DNA of 64,000 nucleotides from Lepisosteus oculatus (Eukaryota > Chordata > Actinopteri > Semionotiformes > Lepisosteidae): contig NC_090716.1 in the NCBI RefSeq assembly GCF_040954835.1, forward strand, positions 10,101,775 through 10,165,774. The letters run 5' to 3'. Below are positions 24,301 through 39,300 of the stretch, piece by piece. Numbering within the stretch: the stretch's first letter is position 1; every line of letters begins with the position of its first letter. Both the position numbers and the translations under genes were made by a program. Below the pieces are notes generated by a model, which saw only the letters and a list, made by a program, of their open reading frames with translations, did no database searches and was not told the origin of the DNA.

Positions 24301-27300
24301 GAAACTTAATGGGTGTTGTTATTCCTAGTTATTGAAATGTGAGGAAATTGAGTTTGGGTCACACTCTTAAAGATGGGAACCGGTGTCAAGAACCCCAGTT
24401 GTTGTTGGAAGCGCAGGTGATCACCCATGAACCACTACACCTTTCTTCACCAGAACTAGCATTCAGCCACCTCATATCAGCAAATTTAATAAAATAACTC
24501 TTCAGTTTGGTTTTATAGTAGTTAATGAAGACGTTTTTTTAGGTATTACATTCTTATAACTCATTGCTGAACGTTGTGTGTTGCAGGAAATACTTAGCAA
24601 CACAGTACTTACAATTCTGCTGGCCTATTCAACCAACTGCACGGTGGAAACTTATAAAGCACAACAGTGAAATCTGCCAGACATTTTAAAAGGTGAGCTT
24701 TACAGTAGAAGCATGTTGCTATGAGGAATACAAGCCAGAGGGGACTGAAATCACAAGTCATCACTGCAGGGCGCATGCAAGCTAATATGGTGGTCAAATT
24801 CAGTTAATATATAACACCGTGATGTGACATTGACTGGTGTAATACATTCCCTGTGGTCCCATTTCCATCCATTATCCCCAGACGCTTAGTCTTAAGGAGC
24901 CTAAATGGGAAGACACAGGGAGCAAGTTAGACTACCCCTGGATTGCTGTGCAATCAATAGCAATTCAAATGGAGCAATTCAATATACTGTATTTGCCAAA
25001 CATAAGTGCCATTAATAGGGCAAAGAAAGAAGAGGGTTCAGGAAAGGGGAATAAGGGGACAAAGTAGCTTTCAGTGTACAGAGAAAATCGGGTTTCCCAT
25101 CTCACACACAACAGCGAGGAGAGAAAAATAGTGCACACAGGAAAGGTAAAACAAGACATGCCGCACTGGGTCCAAACACATCAGTCTGTGAATATCTGCG
25201 CGGCCTGACCTTCTTGCCATCCTCCCTCTCCAGATGGAGGTAGTAAGTGGGGTACATTCCTCTGTCCATGCCCTTCTTGTCTCGTGTGATCCTGCATTTA
25301 ATGGTGACGCCCTGGGGGGCCGGTCTCAGGGCGAACTCCTCCAGGTCGTCGACGTCCACCGCGGGTTCACTGGCTGGGGGGGTGGACGCGGACGCCGCTT
25401 CCTGAAGGACCAGGCGGCAAGCGAGAGGGAGGGAGAAGGCCAGGGGGACAGACAACAAACATCAACCCATATCTTTCCACAACGGGGTGATTGCAGGCGG
25501 AAGTGCTATGAAAATATACAGGTAAAGCAGTATGACTATCATGTAAAATGTCATCTTATGTAAAGTGACATCTTAATACACAGAGCACGCGGTAATGTGA
25601 GTCTCCTAACAGCGCAGATTGAATTTCTTCATCCCTTTTCTCACATTTTCCACACATCCTGTTTTTTACCATCAAATGAAATGAGGAAAAGTTTTTCACA
25701 AGGTTTAGGCTACATTAAAAGTCGGACTTACACACCATGCACTAATTATAAACCCTGCTCTTGATGGCTTGAAGTTCCTATTTCTTCCAGGCCTAAGTCA
25801 TAATGATATAGTTTATCTTCAAACTTAAGTTCTTTTATGTTTTTTGTACTTCTAAAACTCAGTTCTTCAAATCTGAGGATATTTGCAAATTACTCTTCCC
25901 CTTTAGGACACAAAGAGGATAAACGCTCTTTGCTCTAACCTAGATTTGTCTAGATTTTGTCTGGTAGCACAGATATAAATGTTTAGCAGAGAAACAGCGT
26001 CTAAGTGTCTGCTTATGTCACTGGAGATTTAACTCCATAGAAAAGATCAGTGACCAAAGGCCACTGCGTACCTTGTTCGATTTCTTGCTTGTGGCCGATC
26101 CTGGTCTGGTGTTGCTGTTGAGTTGAGAAGAACTGGAGCTGTCTTCATCTTCTTCATCTTCTTCTTCATCAAAGTTCATGCTACTGGATATGCCTTTTCA
26201 AAACAAAATGTAATTGAAATACTGAGTACATATACAGTACTGTATACCATATTTCAGTGTTCTCCATGATAATTTGCGTAGTTATAATGGATATAACAAA
26301 TGAGAAGCAACATTTGACTGTGAAATTCTACAAATAAGCTGTATGAAGAATGGCGGAAACAGAAAATCCACAAAGTGATGTGCTTCTAAAACAGTATTAT
26401 ACAGATCAGCAAGAATACAGGAAAAAGGAATAAGTAACACATAGGAATATGATGCCTTAATCACATAATTCACAGAGTTGTAGGAACAGTAGACACCTGT
26501 TCTGCAGGCAGCACTCTCACAATTGTGCTGGAGCCAGAGCCCACATGAATGATTCTGACAGGAGCTACATTTTTGCTGGCCATGCTGAGTTCTTAATGAG
26601 ATGCCACACTGAGCTGTGCTCTTTTCTCCAGACCCATAATATTCTGGCATTTAGGACTGAGTAAATTCTGAGAGAACAGAAAGTTACTGAACTTAAAGTT
26701 ACTGAAAAAAGTTTAGAAGCAAGTGTTACTTCGCAAATGCTTATTTTAAACACCTGAAGAAAATAAAAAAATTAAGTGTCTTTTATATATTTGTGTGCCA
26801 ACCTTACGTTCTGCCCAATGGAACTGTAATTTGCAAAGACCAGTACAACAGGTCAAATGCAAAGCAGTAGTTAACGACACTGACCAACAATGACCAACAA
26901 AGGAATCAGACCATAGGGCGACCAGTACCTTTTTTCTGCATGGTGACTCGCAGGTCTTGCTTGCCCTGCTGCTGTGTACTGGTCACTGGGTCTCCTTCCC
27001 CCTCACATATGCTGGACTGTCCCACTGTCAGGATCTGAATCTGATTGCCCAGGTCCAGTGCCTCATCCTGAAAGGCAGCTGGCCCATCGATTCCTGCCAG
27101 ATTACAAAATACTCCTGTCTGTCATCAAACCAATCCACAGACGTATTACCTGTTGACTCTGGCTGTGTGATAAGTCACCCCTTACTGAAGCATAGCACTA
27201 TGTTCACCAACAACCAACTTACAGTAGATGAACCACTAAGTGAGAAATTCAAAAATGCTTACTGCTACAAAATTCTTCAAAGGTGAACATCAGAATACAA

Positions 27301-30300
27301 GCACCCCCAGTTAAAAACACACTTCACTCTTTTTCTAAGTTTAGTACACAAACCTATCATGCATATATGAAAATTAATTCCCACAAATTACTTTCTTTAT
27401 GAATGGAAATATAGACACAAAATAGCCTCTGCATTAGTAATCAGTCAGAAACACATCAGCCCACTTTTAAAAAGCTTATCCCTGCTAGAGTGCATCAGTT
27501 TGTCTGTTCCCTTCTTTAGCTCTTAGAGATATCAGCAAATTATCTTATTTTCATTCAATTAGCTATAAACAGCAGAGAACATGATGTTCTTAATGCTTCA
27601 GATAGTCAGTAACACAAGCACTTAATATAATAAAACTACTTAAATTTACACAGAGGGAAAGAGACAAGGTGATAAAGTCATTAAGGCCACAATGAGAAAC
27701 AAAACAGAAACCTTTCTGTTTAATTTTAATTAAAGGTATTTAACGAGTTATATAAAACCCTAGCTGAAGAGATATATAATCCTAGGAGCTATAAAAGTGT
27801 CATTATTTAATGCAACTCAAAATGAGATGCTACAGGTCTTGACTGTATCAAACCTCTTCTCATTTGTATTGTTGCTTTTAAAAAACCTTAATTTCTATTC
27901 AAAATGGGGATAAACATATTTGACGATTCTGAAAGGGTTAAAAAAGGCTTCGTTCAAAGGCGCTTTAAAAAATACATTCATCTCAATGCAAGTCAATGTC
28001 ACACAAAGGAAATTAGTAATCTGAACAGATGAGTGGATATAAAATAAAATAAGGAACACGTATGTCAGTAAAACACTGCCAATGTCTGATGTCCCTGGTG
28101 GGAAAGGCGTCATGCCTATTTTTGTAACAAGCTGTTCTGTGTGATTCATAATAAACTAGGAAAAATAACACAGGTGTTGACTTTTTCCCGAGTCTGTTTT
28201 GCCTTACACTTATTAGCAAGGGAGGCAAATAAATTTGCAATCAGGTCAGGGAGCATTTCAGTGCCACTGTCATTATTTGTTTACTCTTTATTTCTTTAGG
28301 ATGTTTGTATCCACTGACCTTTTTTTGTTACTAATGAGGTCTACTGCAGTGAACTCACAGTTTTTTTTTTTCTTCAAAGGGCATGGAGCAACAATGTGAT
28401 AACCAGAGAAATCCAATCAGATTTGTGTTTTTCATGTCACAATCAGAACACCCTGTTACGGTTAACTGATTCCTACACGACATGAAATCTCAGGGATTGT
28501 GAAAGGCCCAAACTAAAAAAGACTGGACAGCTTATATGAAAGGAGTCAGTTCTGATTAGGGGTCTCCTGCAATGATTATAATTCTGCAACGTGAAATACC
28601 ATCTTGTGGGGATAACTACAAAAACAGTACCTGCCAAAATGTAATTAGAAAACTCTGATGGAGAGGGAGTTAATAATACTGCCAACTTTCAATGAAAAAC
28701 TGCCATCAAATCATTTCTTAGACCACACAACATTTTACACTTAATTAGGTAAAGTAAAAAGTATTAAGAAGTCCCATAATCAAGCCTGGAGAATCATCAG
28801 AGCAGAGCTTATCTCAAATTCTGAAACTAAGCAATCAGACAATAAACATACTGTATGTACACTGTTAATGGTATACTGTAGGTTGTACGTAACTCCCCCC
28901 AGATGCAACACTAGCACATCATGGGGGGAGTACATGGATACAAATGGTATCCATTTGTAGATCTGGGTGGACTGGAAACATTATCTGGAAATGACATTGC
29001 TCAAGTGTCCAACAGCAGTGTCCACAGCAGGGACTTGAACCTTTCAGTTATGAACCCTGACCCTAACCACTGCTACTGGGCCCACAAAGAGGAATGTATC
29101 CCATTATGTCCTAATAACCGGATATGCCATCAGTTTTCTGAGCTACAGGCCCTAACAAATTCTCTTGCATTGCACTTTCCACTACACTGCACACAGCTAA
29201 CCTTTTTTCAACACCACACAAGGTTTTACCATGCTTTCACAATCACATGCAAACCAGATGGGCAAGCTGTGCTGATCTGAACATCTCTTCCACGTCAAGC
29301 TCTTTGCAGGTTCCATCACATTTCTGATTTTGTTACTGATGACTGCAGCGCAATTCCAGTACCTGTACACAGTGGCTGAAAGTCCTGTCCATTGTTCAAA
29401 GACCTTTCCTCTTGCGAGCAGAGACAAGCATAGGGTAAGATGCATGAATTCTTGAATATTTGAATGCCTGAGTGGTCTGTTGTCTTACAGAAAGCTGGAC
29501 GATCCCCAGCTGTTGGAACATTGAGATCCTTATTGATGACAACTGGCCATGAAGGTGCATGCAGCTAACCTTTGTGTCTCCCCTTTTTCTCCTTTTTGGC
29601 GCTGCCAGTTTGGGAGGCTGATGGGGCTGACTTTGCCTTTTTAGCAGACCTGGGTGCCTGTGGGTCCGTTACAACCTTTACATCCTCCTGTTCGGCTTCT
29701 TGCACTACGCAGGGAAGGGAGGAGGAGTTGGAACAAAAATGGAGGCAAGCACAGGAGACAAAGGAGAACAAAGAGAGAAAGAGAAGAAGACATAAAGATA
29801 CGAAATACAGAGCAGAAAAAGAAGAGTACTAGATAAAGCTACAGAGCCAGCAGAGCCCACAGTGAAAGATGACACTGGCCAGATACAGAAAGCCTTTTAA
29901 ACAGAGAGGTTTTAAACTAAATGCAATTTTATAGCACACTTTAGGCTATTCATAGGCTGAATTTTATAACCATAAAAAGAGCAGATTATTTCCTATGATG
30001 TTTCTGTCAAATCTGGCCCAAAGTCTCACCTTTACTTTTTTTTTTGCTTGAGAAACAGGCTGTTGTTTCTTTATGAACAAATGAAATGTAAGGTAGACTA
30101 ATGAGCTGCTTTTCTATTTTGTAATCTAATAAACTCCCTGCAGAAAACCTTAATAGCCAAACAAGCCACAGAGACATACCCTGCTTCTAAGATGAGCGCC
30201 AGGTTCGCAAGCAATTATTCAAAAAATAGCCAGCAAAGAAGATAAATTGATTGCCATAGAAAAAAAAAGAAAAGAAATATCAGAGGCAGAGGGAAAGAAG

Positions 30301-33300
30301 AAGGAAACTAAAAGCAAGATTATAGGATGCCCTTGTTTTTGTTATTCTAGTTGTAGTATAGCTCAAGCATTTTGCAGCTGTTATTTAATCATTGCACCCT
30401 TGGCTCTGCAAAGCAGTCACGTTTTAAAATCAGCGGTTTACCTGAAAGTAATATGCATTATGACTTCTGCCTGAAAAGGAAATTGATGGGAGTGTTATAA
30501 AATGAGACAATATTTGGATGGGTGCTACATGTACAGTACATGTATTATAATTTTCAGCCACCCAATACAATTGAGTCTTAGCTAGTAACTAAAACTAACT
30601 AGTAAAGAGACATCACTGGCAAGAAGAATATTGTTCTTCTTCGCTTACATACTTCATTCATCCTTTATATTTTGTTCCTTTCAGCGTTTAGGAAATGAAA
30701 GGCCTCTCTTGCTCAAGCTGAAGCCATGAATTATTGAACACATATTCAACTGTTTCATGAAACTTCAAGGCCTTCAAATTAAAGAATCCAATAACAGCCA
30801 AAATCATTCCCAGATTTGAAATTGTTTTCTTTCAATAATTCATGAAGGATAGCTTTGTGCGTTAGGTCCATGGATTAAAATCATTTAGCTTAATGAATGG
30901 AAACTGTGAGGAACACAAGAAACGCATGCTCCTCCTATATTTAAAAGATATTACTTGTAATTAAGTATTGGTTTGGCTGACAGAATCCTCTGCTTGTTTC
31001 AAAGCAAGGTAGCCCAGCAAAGACATGAATTACTGTATATATATACTTATTTATGACTTATATATTATATAAAGACCATCTTTTTAGAAGGCCTGGCAGC
31101 AGATGATGTCATGATGTTGTAAGTAACAACAATAACAAAATGAAAGTATGGTTATTGTAACAAATGTAAGAAAAATATTCAGGGAAAACCCCAACAAGTT
31201 TGAGAGTAAACAGATTGAGGATTAAGGAAATAATCTGGCTTCATCCCAGTCAGTTTAAGGTATAACAGCCTGGTCTTGGCAATAATATAGTTCACGGAGT
31301 TGGGGTTTTGCCTCTTTCCTGATACATTAAAAAATATGTATCAGAAGCACACACTGAATTTCCATCTCATAACAAAGAATGTGACATTCAAATTGAGAAT
31401 AAACTCCCAAAGATGTTTGGCTTTGAAGATTTTATAAATATTGTGTTTTCAGCTTGTGGCAGTACCATCTCCCTAGAGATGTACGCTCTGTTTTTTCACA
31501 ATATGTTGGCAGTTTTTATGCTGCTTTCTTGGGATCGGGCTCTGTATCTTTTGTAATTATTGAACGAGAAATGGCTCATGATCAGTTGACAGTAGTCCAG
31601 TAGTCTTTATCACTAACTCGAAACACCAATTTGCCAATTGGTTGTACAGCCAGGCTCCTACTGGAATTCGCTGTATGACAATGTTTGCACTTGAAGGGAT
31701 TTTCTTTTGCAATAATCTAGAATTTTTTTGTCTTACTGCTCTGAGGTTCCACATGACATTCAAGCCCAGAATTTTTTTTCTTGATGCTATGCTGTGTTTT
31801 ATAAAGTGAAAGTTAGAGACATCTCTATATTTGAGTAAAAGGCCTTTCATTGTACTTGGTAAAGCATGTTTTTAGTATCGACTGAGTATTTAAGTTGTCT
31901 TCATATTTTTAAGACCATAAAGAGATCAATGATTATTCGGTTCCCTGCAATGTTTATATAACCTATACTATTTTAATTCCCCATTACAAAACTGAAAGCT
32001 GTAAATTACTTCTTGGGGGGAAAATGGTATTAATGATTCAAGTCTAAATGAAAACCTACTCTAAGCCAGCTTTGGAATGAATTAAACAATTTGTATAACA
32101 AGTCAGAGTGCTTTTGTGCAATGTTTAGTTCATATTACAATAATAGTGAACTAAAAGAAGAATTAAGGAAATAAAGATCTTACTTGTGGGTTACCTTCAA
32201 AGAAGAAGACTGATTGATTGATGTTAAAAAATCAAACTGGACTGTGGATTGACAGGACCTCTTATTACAGTTAGACAAATCTCAGCAGGACAAAGAACAA
32301 AGCTACATTGTTTCCTGACAGATATTTACAGTAAGTCTTATATTTTTGATGCAGTTGAGAACTTAAGTATTCCCTTGAGTCTAATCTTACCCCACTCAAT
32401 GATTAAGTAGCTTTATAGCTTTTGTGGTGAAATGTGCTATGAGCCCTGCTGTAAATGCACGGTAGCTTCAGACTATATCAATCTTTTTTATATTACAGTT
32501 CATGTCCTTTGTTTGGTAGCAAACTCAGGAGAAGAGCTTGTACTGCCAACTCTGTAACAGAGTATCTAGTTTACAGTCCCCATTATACACAAGATACAAA
32601 TTACCCTCTTTATCAAACACATTTTATTGTGTTAAGGACAAAGAAATTTAAAATGTGAACTGACTTTCAGTAGGTAATTTATCTTCATGGAAAGCTTGGA
32701 CTCTATGCCAGAATCTTATGTATGGCTCTCGGTCATTGATAACTCACACACAAAGACAAACCTACCTAGAATGTAGTTGGAGGCAATATTTCAGATCGTA
32801 CTTGATAAAAAGCTATTGTTTTTTTCATCAGTATCTGCAACTGTAGGCAAAAAACATATTTCCTTTGTTTTTAAAGAACTGCATAAATAGCCATTTGGGT
32901 CAATCATACTCTTAAACAGAAAATTCATCTATCCATTGTCTAACTGCTTTATCAAACACAGGGTCATAGGGGAGTCGGAGCCTGTCCTGACACATTCACT
33001 CCAATGCTATTTTTCTCAGAAGCCAATTAACCTACCAGTCTGTTTTGGGACTGTGGAATTAAACTAGTGCGCCCAGAGGAATACCCACACCAACACGAGG
33101 AGAACCGCTCACAGATAGCACCCCTGGGCCTTGAACCCAGGGCCACAGCGCTGGAATGTAGAAATGCACCACCTTGCTGCCCTCAAACAGAACATGTGTT
33201 AATTACAATAGTGAAAGTACAGTTTCAATAGTCGAACAGCATAGAAGTGATTAAGCTCCTCAGTCTGGTCAATATTTCCTGTGGTGATTTACTATGGTTT

Positions 33301-36300
33301 TGTCTCTGCGGACACAAATGATGCCGTGAGAAAAAGCACAGAATCAAGAGACAGAAAAGGTCACGTATTTTCTAGAGCTAATTACAGAAACAGGTTGCCA
33401 CGGGTCACATGTTGGTGTCTCTTACCGTGGTAGATGGTGCTGCTGTTGCTGCTGAGGTAGGACTCCACCAGTGGAGCCTGCTCCTCCGATTGCTTCGCCC
33501 TGCGGGTGCGAGAGCGGCCATCGACGTTTGCCTGCACCATCAGCGGCTCCTGGCGCTTCTTCTTCTGCTTCTGTTCCAGAAGCGCTCGCTGGAAGACACG
33601 GGCCTCAGGTTACACTATCGCCACCAAAGGCCCAGGTCGGTCTACAGGAAGACAACGTCAGCCTAGTTGCCCCTCTTCCCCACTGTCTTGCTTCAGTGAA
33701 CCAAACCACAGGGCGCTAAAACCCTTCACTGATCCTACAGGAAAACAGAGAACCTGATTCATGGTTTTAAAAGACCCTCCAGGAAAAGCCATGCTGCCTG
33801 GAGACCAGCAGCACCCTGAGAAGAGTCATTGAGCAGAAGTAGCGTGGGGGTCGCCATCACTGCCATCTTGGCCACATCCAAGATCTCATCGGTCACACGC
33901 AGAATTAAAACCACTCGAGTGCAAAATACTTCCAAAACACATCCGTCAGAACACATCTGCAACAGAAGGGGTTGGAAACAATCCCTGCCCTACACCGCTG
34001 CTTTGGCGAGCAAGTTCAAAATGACTCGGTAGCAACTGCAAGGGTGCTTTATTATGATGAAGCCAAGTGCGGTCTTATTGTGCAGTGAAGTAGTATGAAG
34101 GAGACACCACAGAAGGTTTGCTGAGGTCCGTGCCATGGAATGACATTGTCTTTTGTTGTTGGAGCATTCTCAACATTATAGGGCCCTTGATGTCAGCTCA
34201 AGGTAGCAGGTTGCTATTGTCGGTGATAATTCTTAGATCTGAACTAATATGGAACTAATACTGAACTTTAATATGGCAGCTGTTATGGAGGTCTTCCTGT
34301 GTATGCAATAATATTTGCACGCTTTTGTTCAAATGTGGGCATTCGCCAGAGGCACCAACCATCTTACCCAGAGCAGTGCCAGCCTTGTACAGGTGGAGTG
34401 GCAGAGGCGGGCTTCAACAACGACAAACCCTGTTTTCTCTTTTCTTAGGGTGGGGAGGGGGGGGGCAGCTCTCACAGATTTTTTGCCTCCCTGTTGCAGT
34501 GTTTTGACATAATCTGTGCAGTTGCAGATATTTAATTTTTTTAAATAGAGTGACCTTGTCTTAACAGGATGACCCTTATACTGTATGTTACTGGTGTACT
34601 GAAGCCTCTCCAGTGAAAGAAGAGGCAATGCAGCATAGCCAAGAAAAGTTCAGTACATTGTCAACTATTTTTTAATTAAAGTTTACAGCAGAAGGTACTA
34701 AATGAACTATTATTTTTGGCTGTTTTACTTTAAGAATGTTACAATAAGAGATAGCAATTATTGATTTAGTAGCTATGACTTTATTTATTTAGTAGCAAAT
34801 ACTAAATTTATTAAAGGATCTCATCAAAATCATTTTGTAAAGATTTCTAAGGTTCCTATAATCTTAGGTTCTTGGGACCTTAATGTTACAAGCATCCCTT
34901 TGAGTAAAAAGCACTGGTTGAGATTTTAATGTTAATTTACAAGCATTCCCAATGAACATCCTTCACATATTTTCATATCTGATGTAAAAAAGTATTCTGG
35001 CAAGCAAATGGTATGTGTAAATTGAATGTACAAGGTGTTCGTAACTAAGCACAACAAATCTTAAGACACGTTTAATTGAATTCTGTAAGTTTAGAGAAAC
35101 AACAGATCCTAAACTGATAAACTCATCCTGCTGTGACTAAAAACACTGAAGATTAGAACAATACTGCTTTATGTTCTTTGATTTTTTTTTAAAAGACAAA
35201 AAATAATAAAGGGAGGTTTGTGTAACCGTGAAGCAACATTCAGGAAAGGAAATGCTGTCACAACACAAACTCGTACCGTCAGTTACTTACATAAGGATGA
35301 TGTATTCTGACTTTTTAAATGTCAATCATATTTAGAAGTTGACTGTAACATTGAGAATAAAAATGAGACAGGCCTTGAACTAAGCTTCATTCACTCTGTA
35401 GATGAACACTTTTCTAGTGTTTTTTTTTTTCATCCATGTCCAGGAGCAACACAGGCAGATCCACTGGGCAGCACTGGAGCACAATGAAAAGCACAAATTG
35501 TCAGATGAAAAATTAAATTACTCCCACACTCCCTTTCACTGAACAAAAAGACTCATTTTAACTTGATCTCTTTGTTGTACAAATATTAATTGACTGCAGA
35601 ACTACACACTACTTTGTACTTAAAGAAAACTGATTATTTTTTAGATTCGATTTCCACTCAGCAATGTACATTATTCTTAACGGGAAAATGGCTTTTTAAA
35701 TGTTTCCTTCTTGACCTCATAAATTGGCAGACAGATGGGGGTTTGGAGATGTAACTGGTAACATTATTGCTTGATTCAGCTTTAAATATCAAAATTGCAC
35801 ATCAGTTGAGCAGTGAACCACAAATGCCTTTTACTACCTTTTATATTTAACATTTTTCCTGCTCTATAACTTTGGTGATTTTGAATTTCCACTGCTGCAA
35901 ATTACTTTATGAATGTTTTTAGGGATTTCCTCTATCATAAAAGCTACAGAGTTGTCATAAATGCTGAAAAACATTCCACATGGCCTAATCATAGTCACCT
36001 ATGATTAGGAGAGAGTACTCTATAAAAGATCCCAAAGGAGCAGCTTGTAAAGCTTCAAGTGAGACTTACAAGAACAATTTCAATTACTAAGCTGCTCTAA
36101 TGAGTCTGTTGAAGCGCAACTCCTCTTAAAACTTTACCCTGTACAATAACTATGCAGCAAGGGTGAAAAAAGGGAAAATTTGCATTATTATAATTTGTAA
36201 AAATCCCAACTGCAACTGAACGGATGGCTTTAAACTGAAGAAATCTACTCTCTCCTTTTGCAGGAAATTAACAAGTGTTTTCATCACATATTTTTAGAAA

Positions 36301-39300
36301 AACCCAAAGAGGTTAAAAGCAAATCTGAAAAATGATCTATCAATGGCTTCTTGCCATAGTCATAACTTGCACAGTATGGTTCAATAGATTTTTTTCCCAG
36401 TTCTTTTACAGGCTTAAATTAGTTTTGAATAGAAACACAGTGATCAGCCTAGCTTAATCAATCACGAGCAGCCGAACCACAGAAATCAATTAGTGGATCT
36501 AATTCTGTCTTCATCTCTACATAGCTTCTATTGAGTTACATTCAGAACCAACTACTATTTAGCCTCTTTTCCAACAGACTCTTTCTACATCTTCCTGCTC
36601 CTTTTTCTGTAAATATGCCATGAGGCCAATAGTGGAAAACCTGGGCATTACAGAAAAGCCACTTGACTTCTTTTGACATTAGTCAGTAAATGTCAATGAC
36701 AATTCATATGAATTACTACACAGCATTTTTACAAGGAACTGTGGGACAGCATGCAGGCACTGACATTTAACACTAAATTCACATGTCAACAGTCTTTTAA
36801 TGTTTAAATACTTTAATATTAGAATGGGTGAATAGGTGCACAACAAGTGCCACTATTAAGATCTAGAACATTTCAATCTTTCTGTTGACAGAAAAGCAAT
36901 TCAATGATAAAGTAAAGTTCATTATAAAATATTGTCTAGTCCAACTCAAGTGTACAGATTTATTTCTACATAAAAGGGTAGCCCAATTTGTTTTTGACAG
37001 GGAATCCATATCATCAGCAAAAGATCCTCAAACCAAAATGAAGAAATTAATAGCAAGCGCATCCAATTTTGCGGAACTGCCTAGACCTAAAAACTTGTTT
37101 TCCAAAAGATTCTATTAATCAAACCTGGGTTTGTATTTTTTCCATTTTTATTGCATTTCTTTCATCACATTCATGTAATTGACTTTTTTTTTTCAAATGT
37201 GTATTTGTAGAATGATTAATTTGGTTCTCAAAGCCTTTGCATATGCAATTTAAAATATATAAAACTTCAGCTCTCCAGTGCAGTATAGAATAATAAACTT
37301 CAACAGAAAACTAAGGGTCCTGTTGCCCTTCTTATAAAGATGAAGTGATGTTTATGCTTTAACTGCTTCAATTTTCACCTCCTTTGAGGATATTTACTAT
37401 AATTAAAGGCATCTGCAAATTTCTCTTCCTACAGTAAATGTCTTGTGATATAATTGGCTAACAGTCACTCAGCCAACACGCAGTACATTTTTTGTTTTGC
37501 CCATTTCTGGGAGCAAATGTCAGAAAAGGAACATCGTGTTCCGTCAGAAAACAGCTTTGACGTCAATAGAATATAAACGGCATTTTAATTACTCCTAAAG
37601 TGATTTACAATGATTACTCTGGCTGTTTTGTTAAAAAGGTATAGAATCATACCACAATACAGCTGTAACACTGCAAAATGTAATAACTACTGTACATTCT
37701 TAAGTGAAATGTAGATTTGTGCATGATATCTGCATTTGTCTTACAAACCCCAGGGAGGGACATTTCAAAGTATTGTAGGCAGTTGATTTTAACTTAATAA
37801 GGAAATACAGTTAATTGCACTGTGATAAATTATGCATGGAGGCTTTTGGTCTTCAGTAATATATAACCCCTCATTACAAATGAGATGTTATGATCAAAGA
37901 CAGCTAATGTCAGTTAGCATACAAAATCTTAGTTTCGCACTTACTAATTTTAATGTATTGAGTATTATTCATGTAAGTAAGATGTGAAAAGGTCTCAAAT
38001 CCAACATTCCCTCTAGCTGTAATATAAAGATCATTATACACCTGCCAGTTTGCTTTTCTTTGTTTGGTGTCATTTCTGCACTCATCCATTAGAAGCGAAT
38101 TACAGGAGATGCACAATTGCCAGTGCCTTCAAATCCCGATCAGCAACTTGTCTGTGACAGGAGTTATCAAAGTCCATTGTGGGGGAAATTAACATAGAGG
38201 TGTATGTATTATGTACACAGATTTTTTCACTCGATTGCCAGTTGCCAGTGGTAAAGAAGAACATAGATTGGAAGTCGTTGGAAGTTTTCTTCATGTGCTG
38301 TGTTTTTCAGCTGAAGGGGGACAGTGGAAAGTGAAATGTTTGCCCCTGGGAAGCTTTGTCCAGGGCAGAAAGAGATGTTCTTTTTTAACCATTGGGAATG
38401 ACACTGACACCTGCTGGATGTGTTGCATAATAATCCAAGTTGTCTACTTTATCTCATGCTCCAATGTCATTTAGTCAGACATTAGTATTTAAGTCATTGC
38501 AAATTGGGTTTCTCAATGAGAAAAATGTCCAATAGTATACACTGCATAAAACATAGAAGCTGTGAGGATTTTCTGTCTTATAATGTACATATGTATGTCT
38601 ATATACATCATTTTTACTTTATTTATACTGCATATATGCCATTTTTACATTTTAACAGTGAATGCAAATCAACACAATATGCAGATATAACCCTGAAAAT
38701 CAAGGGGACTATTTTCTTAAATTGATATTTTTGGAAAAGTTCAAATCAAAATATTGCAGTAGGGGTTTTTTTTAATTGTCATAAAAGCATTCAGATTATT
38801 TAGTGACTTGAGATCTCTTCAACATATCTTACGAATACGGATGTTCCTTCTCGTATGAAATGACTATTTGTTTCTTATAATGACAACCAAAAGTAAGATG
38901 TTGTTGTTATTTTATGTAATGCGTTATGTGTCTTACAAGCATAAGCCTTTAAGGAAATCAAGATACTTTTTAAAATATCTCTTCCCTGGCGATTAAAAAA
39001 AAAAGATTGCAATGTTAAAGTAAAAAAAACAGCTTCAAAAAGTTGTTTTTGTTTTCTTGCATCTACAACCCATGGCACCAAAGGACTTAAGACTTTAACA
39101 GCACGAGCTGATTAGTAGCCATCTGACAGAACTATTAAGTTGATCCTAATGATCATCTCAGAGGCCCTGGTGTTCATAGGTGTGGATCTCTGCAGTTCAC
39201 TGTGAATAAATGAACAGACACACCTGGCAGTCTTAGTAGTGGGAATTCCTGCACTGTGACATTATTTTGAACAATCAGCAAAGCTGGAGCAAAAACTGAA

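Larger units (their letters stand above)
18306..29569 (-). other. TUB: TUB introns 4-11 and enclosed sequence
   Basis: Introns 18306-19168, 19341-20202, 20302-21274, 21390-22903, 23017-25209, 25402-26071, 26194-26928 and 27094-29569. The tubby-domain exons are close together and the introns are mostly unique AT-rich sequence. Two weak fish-type repeat traces are noted separately (24.86 kb and 28.9 kb). Confidence 0.85.
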
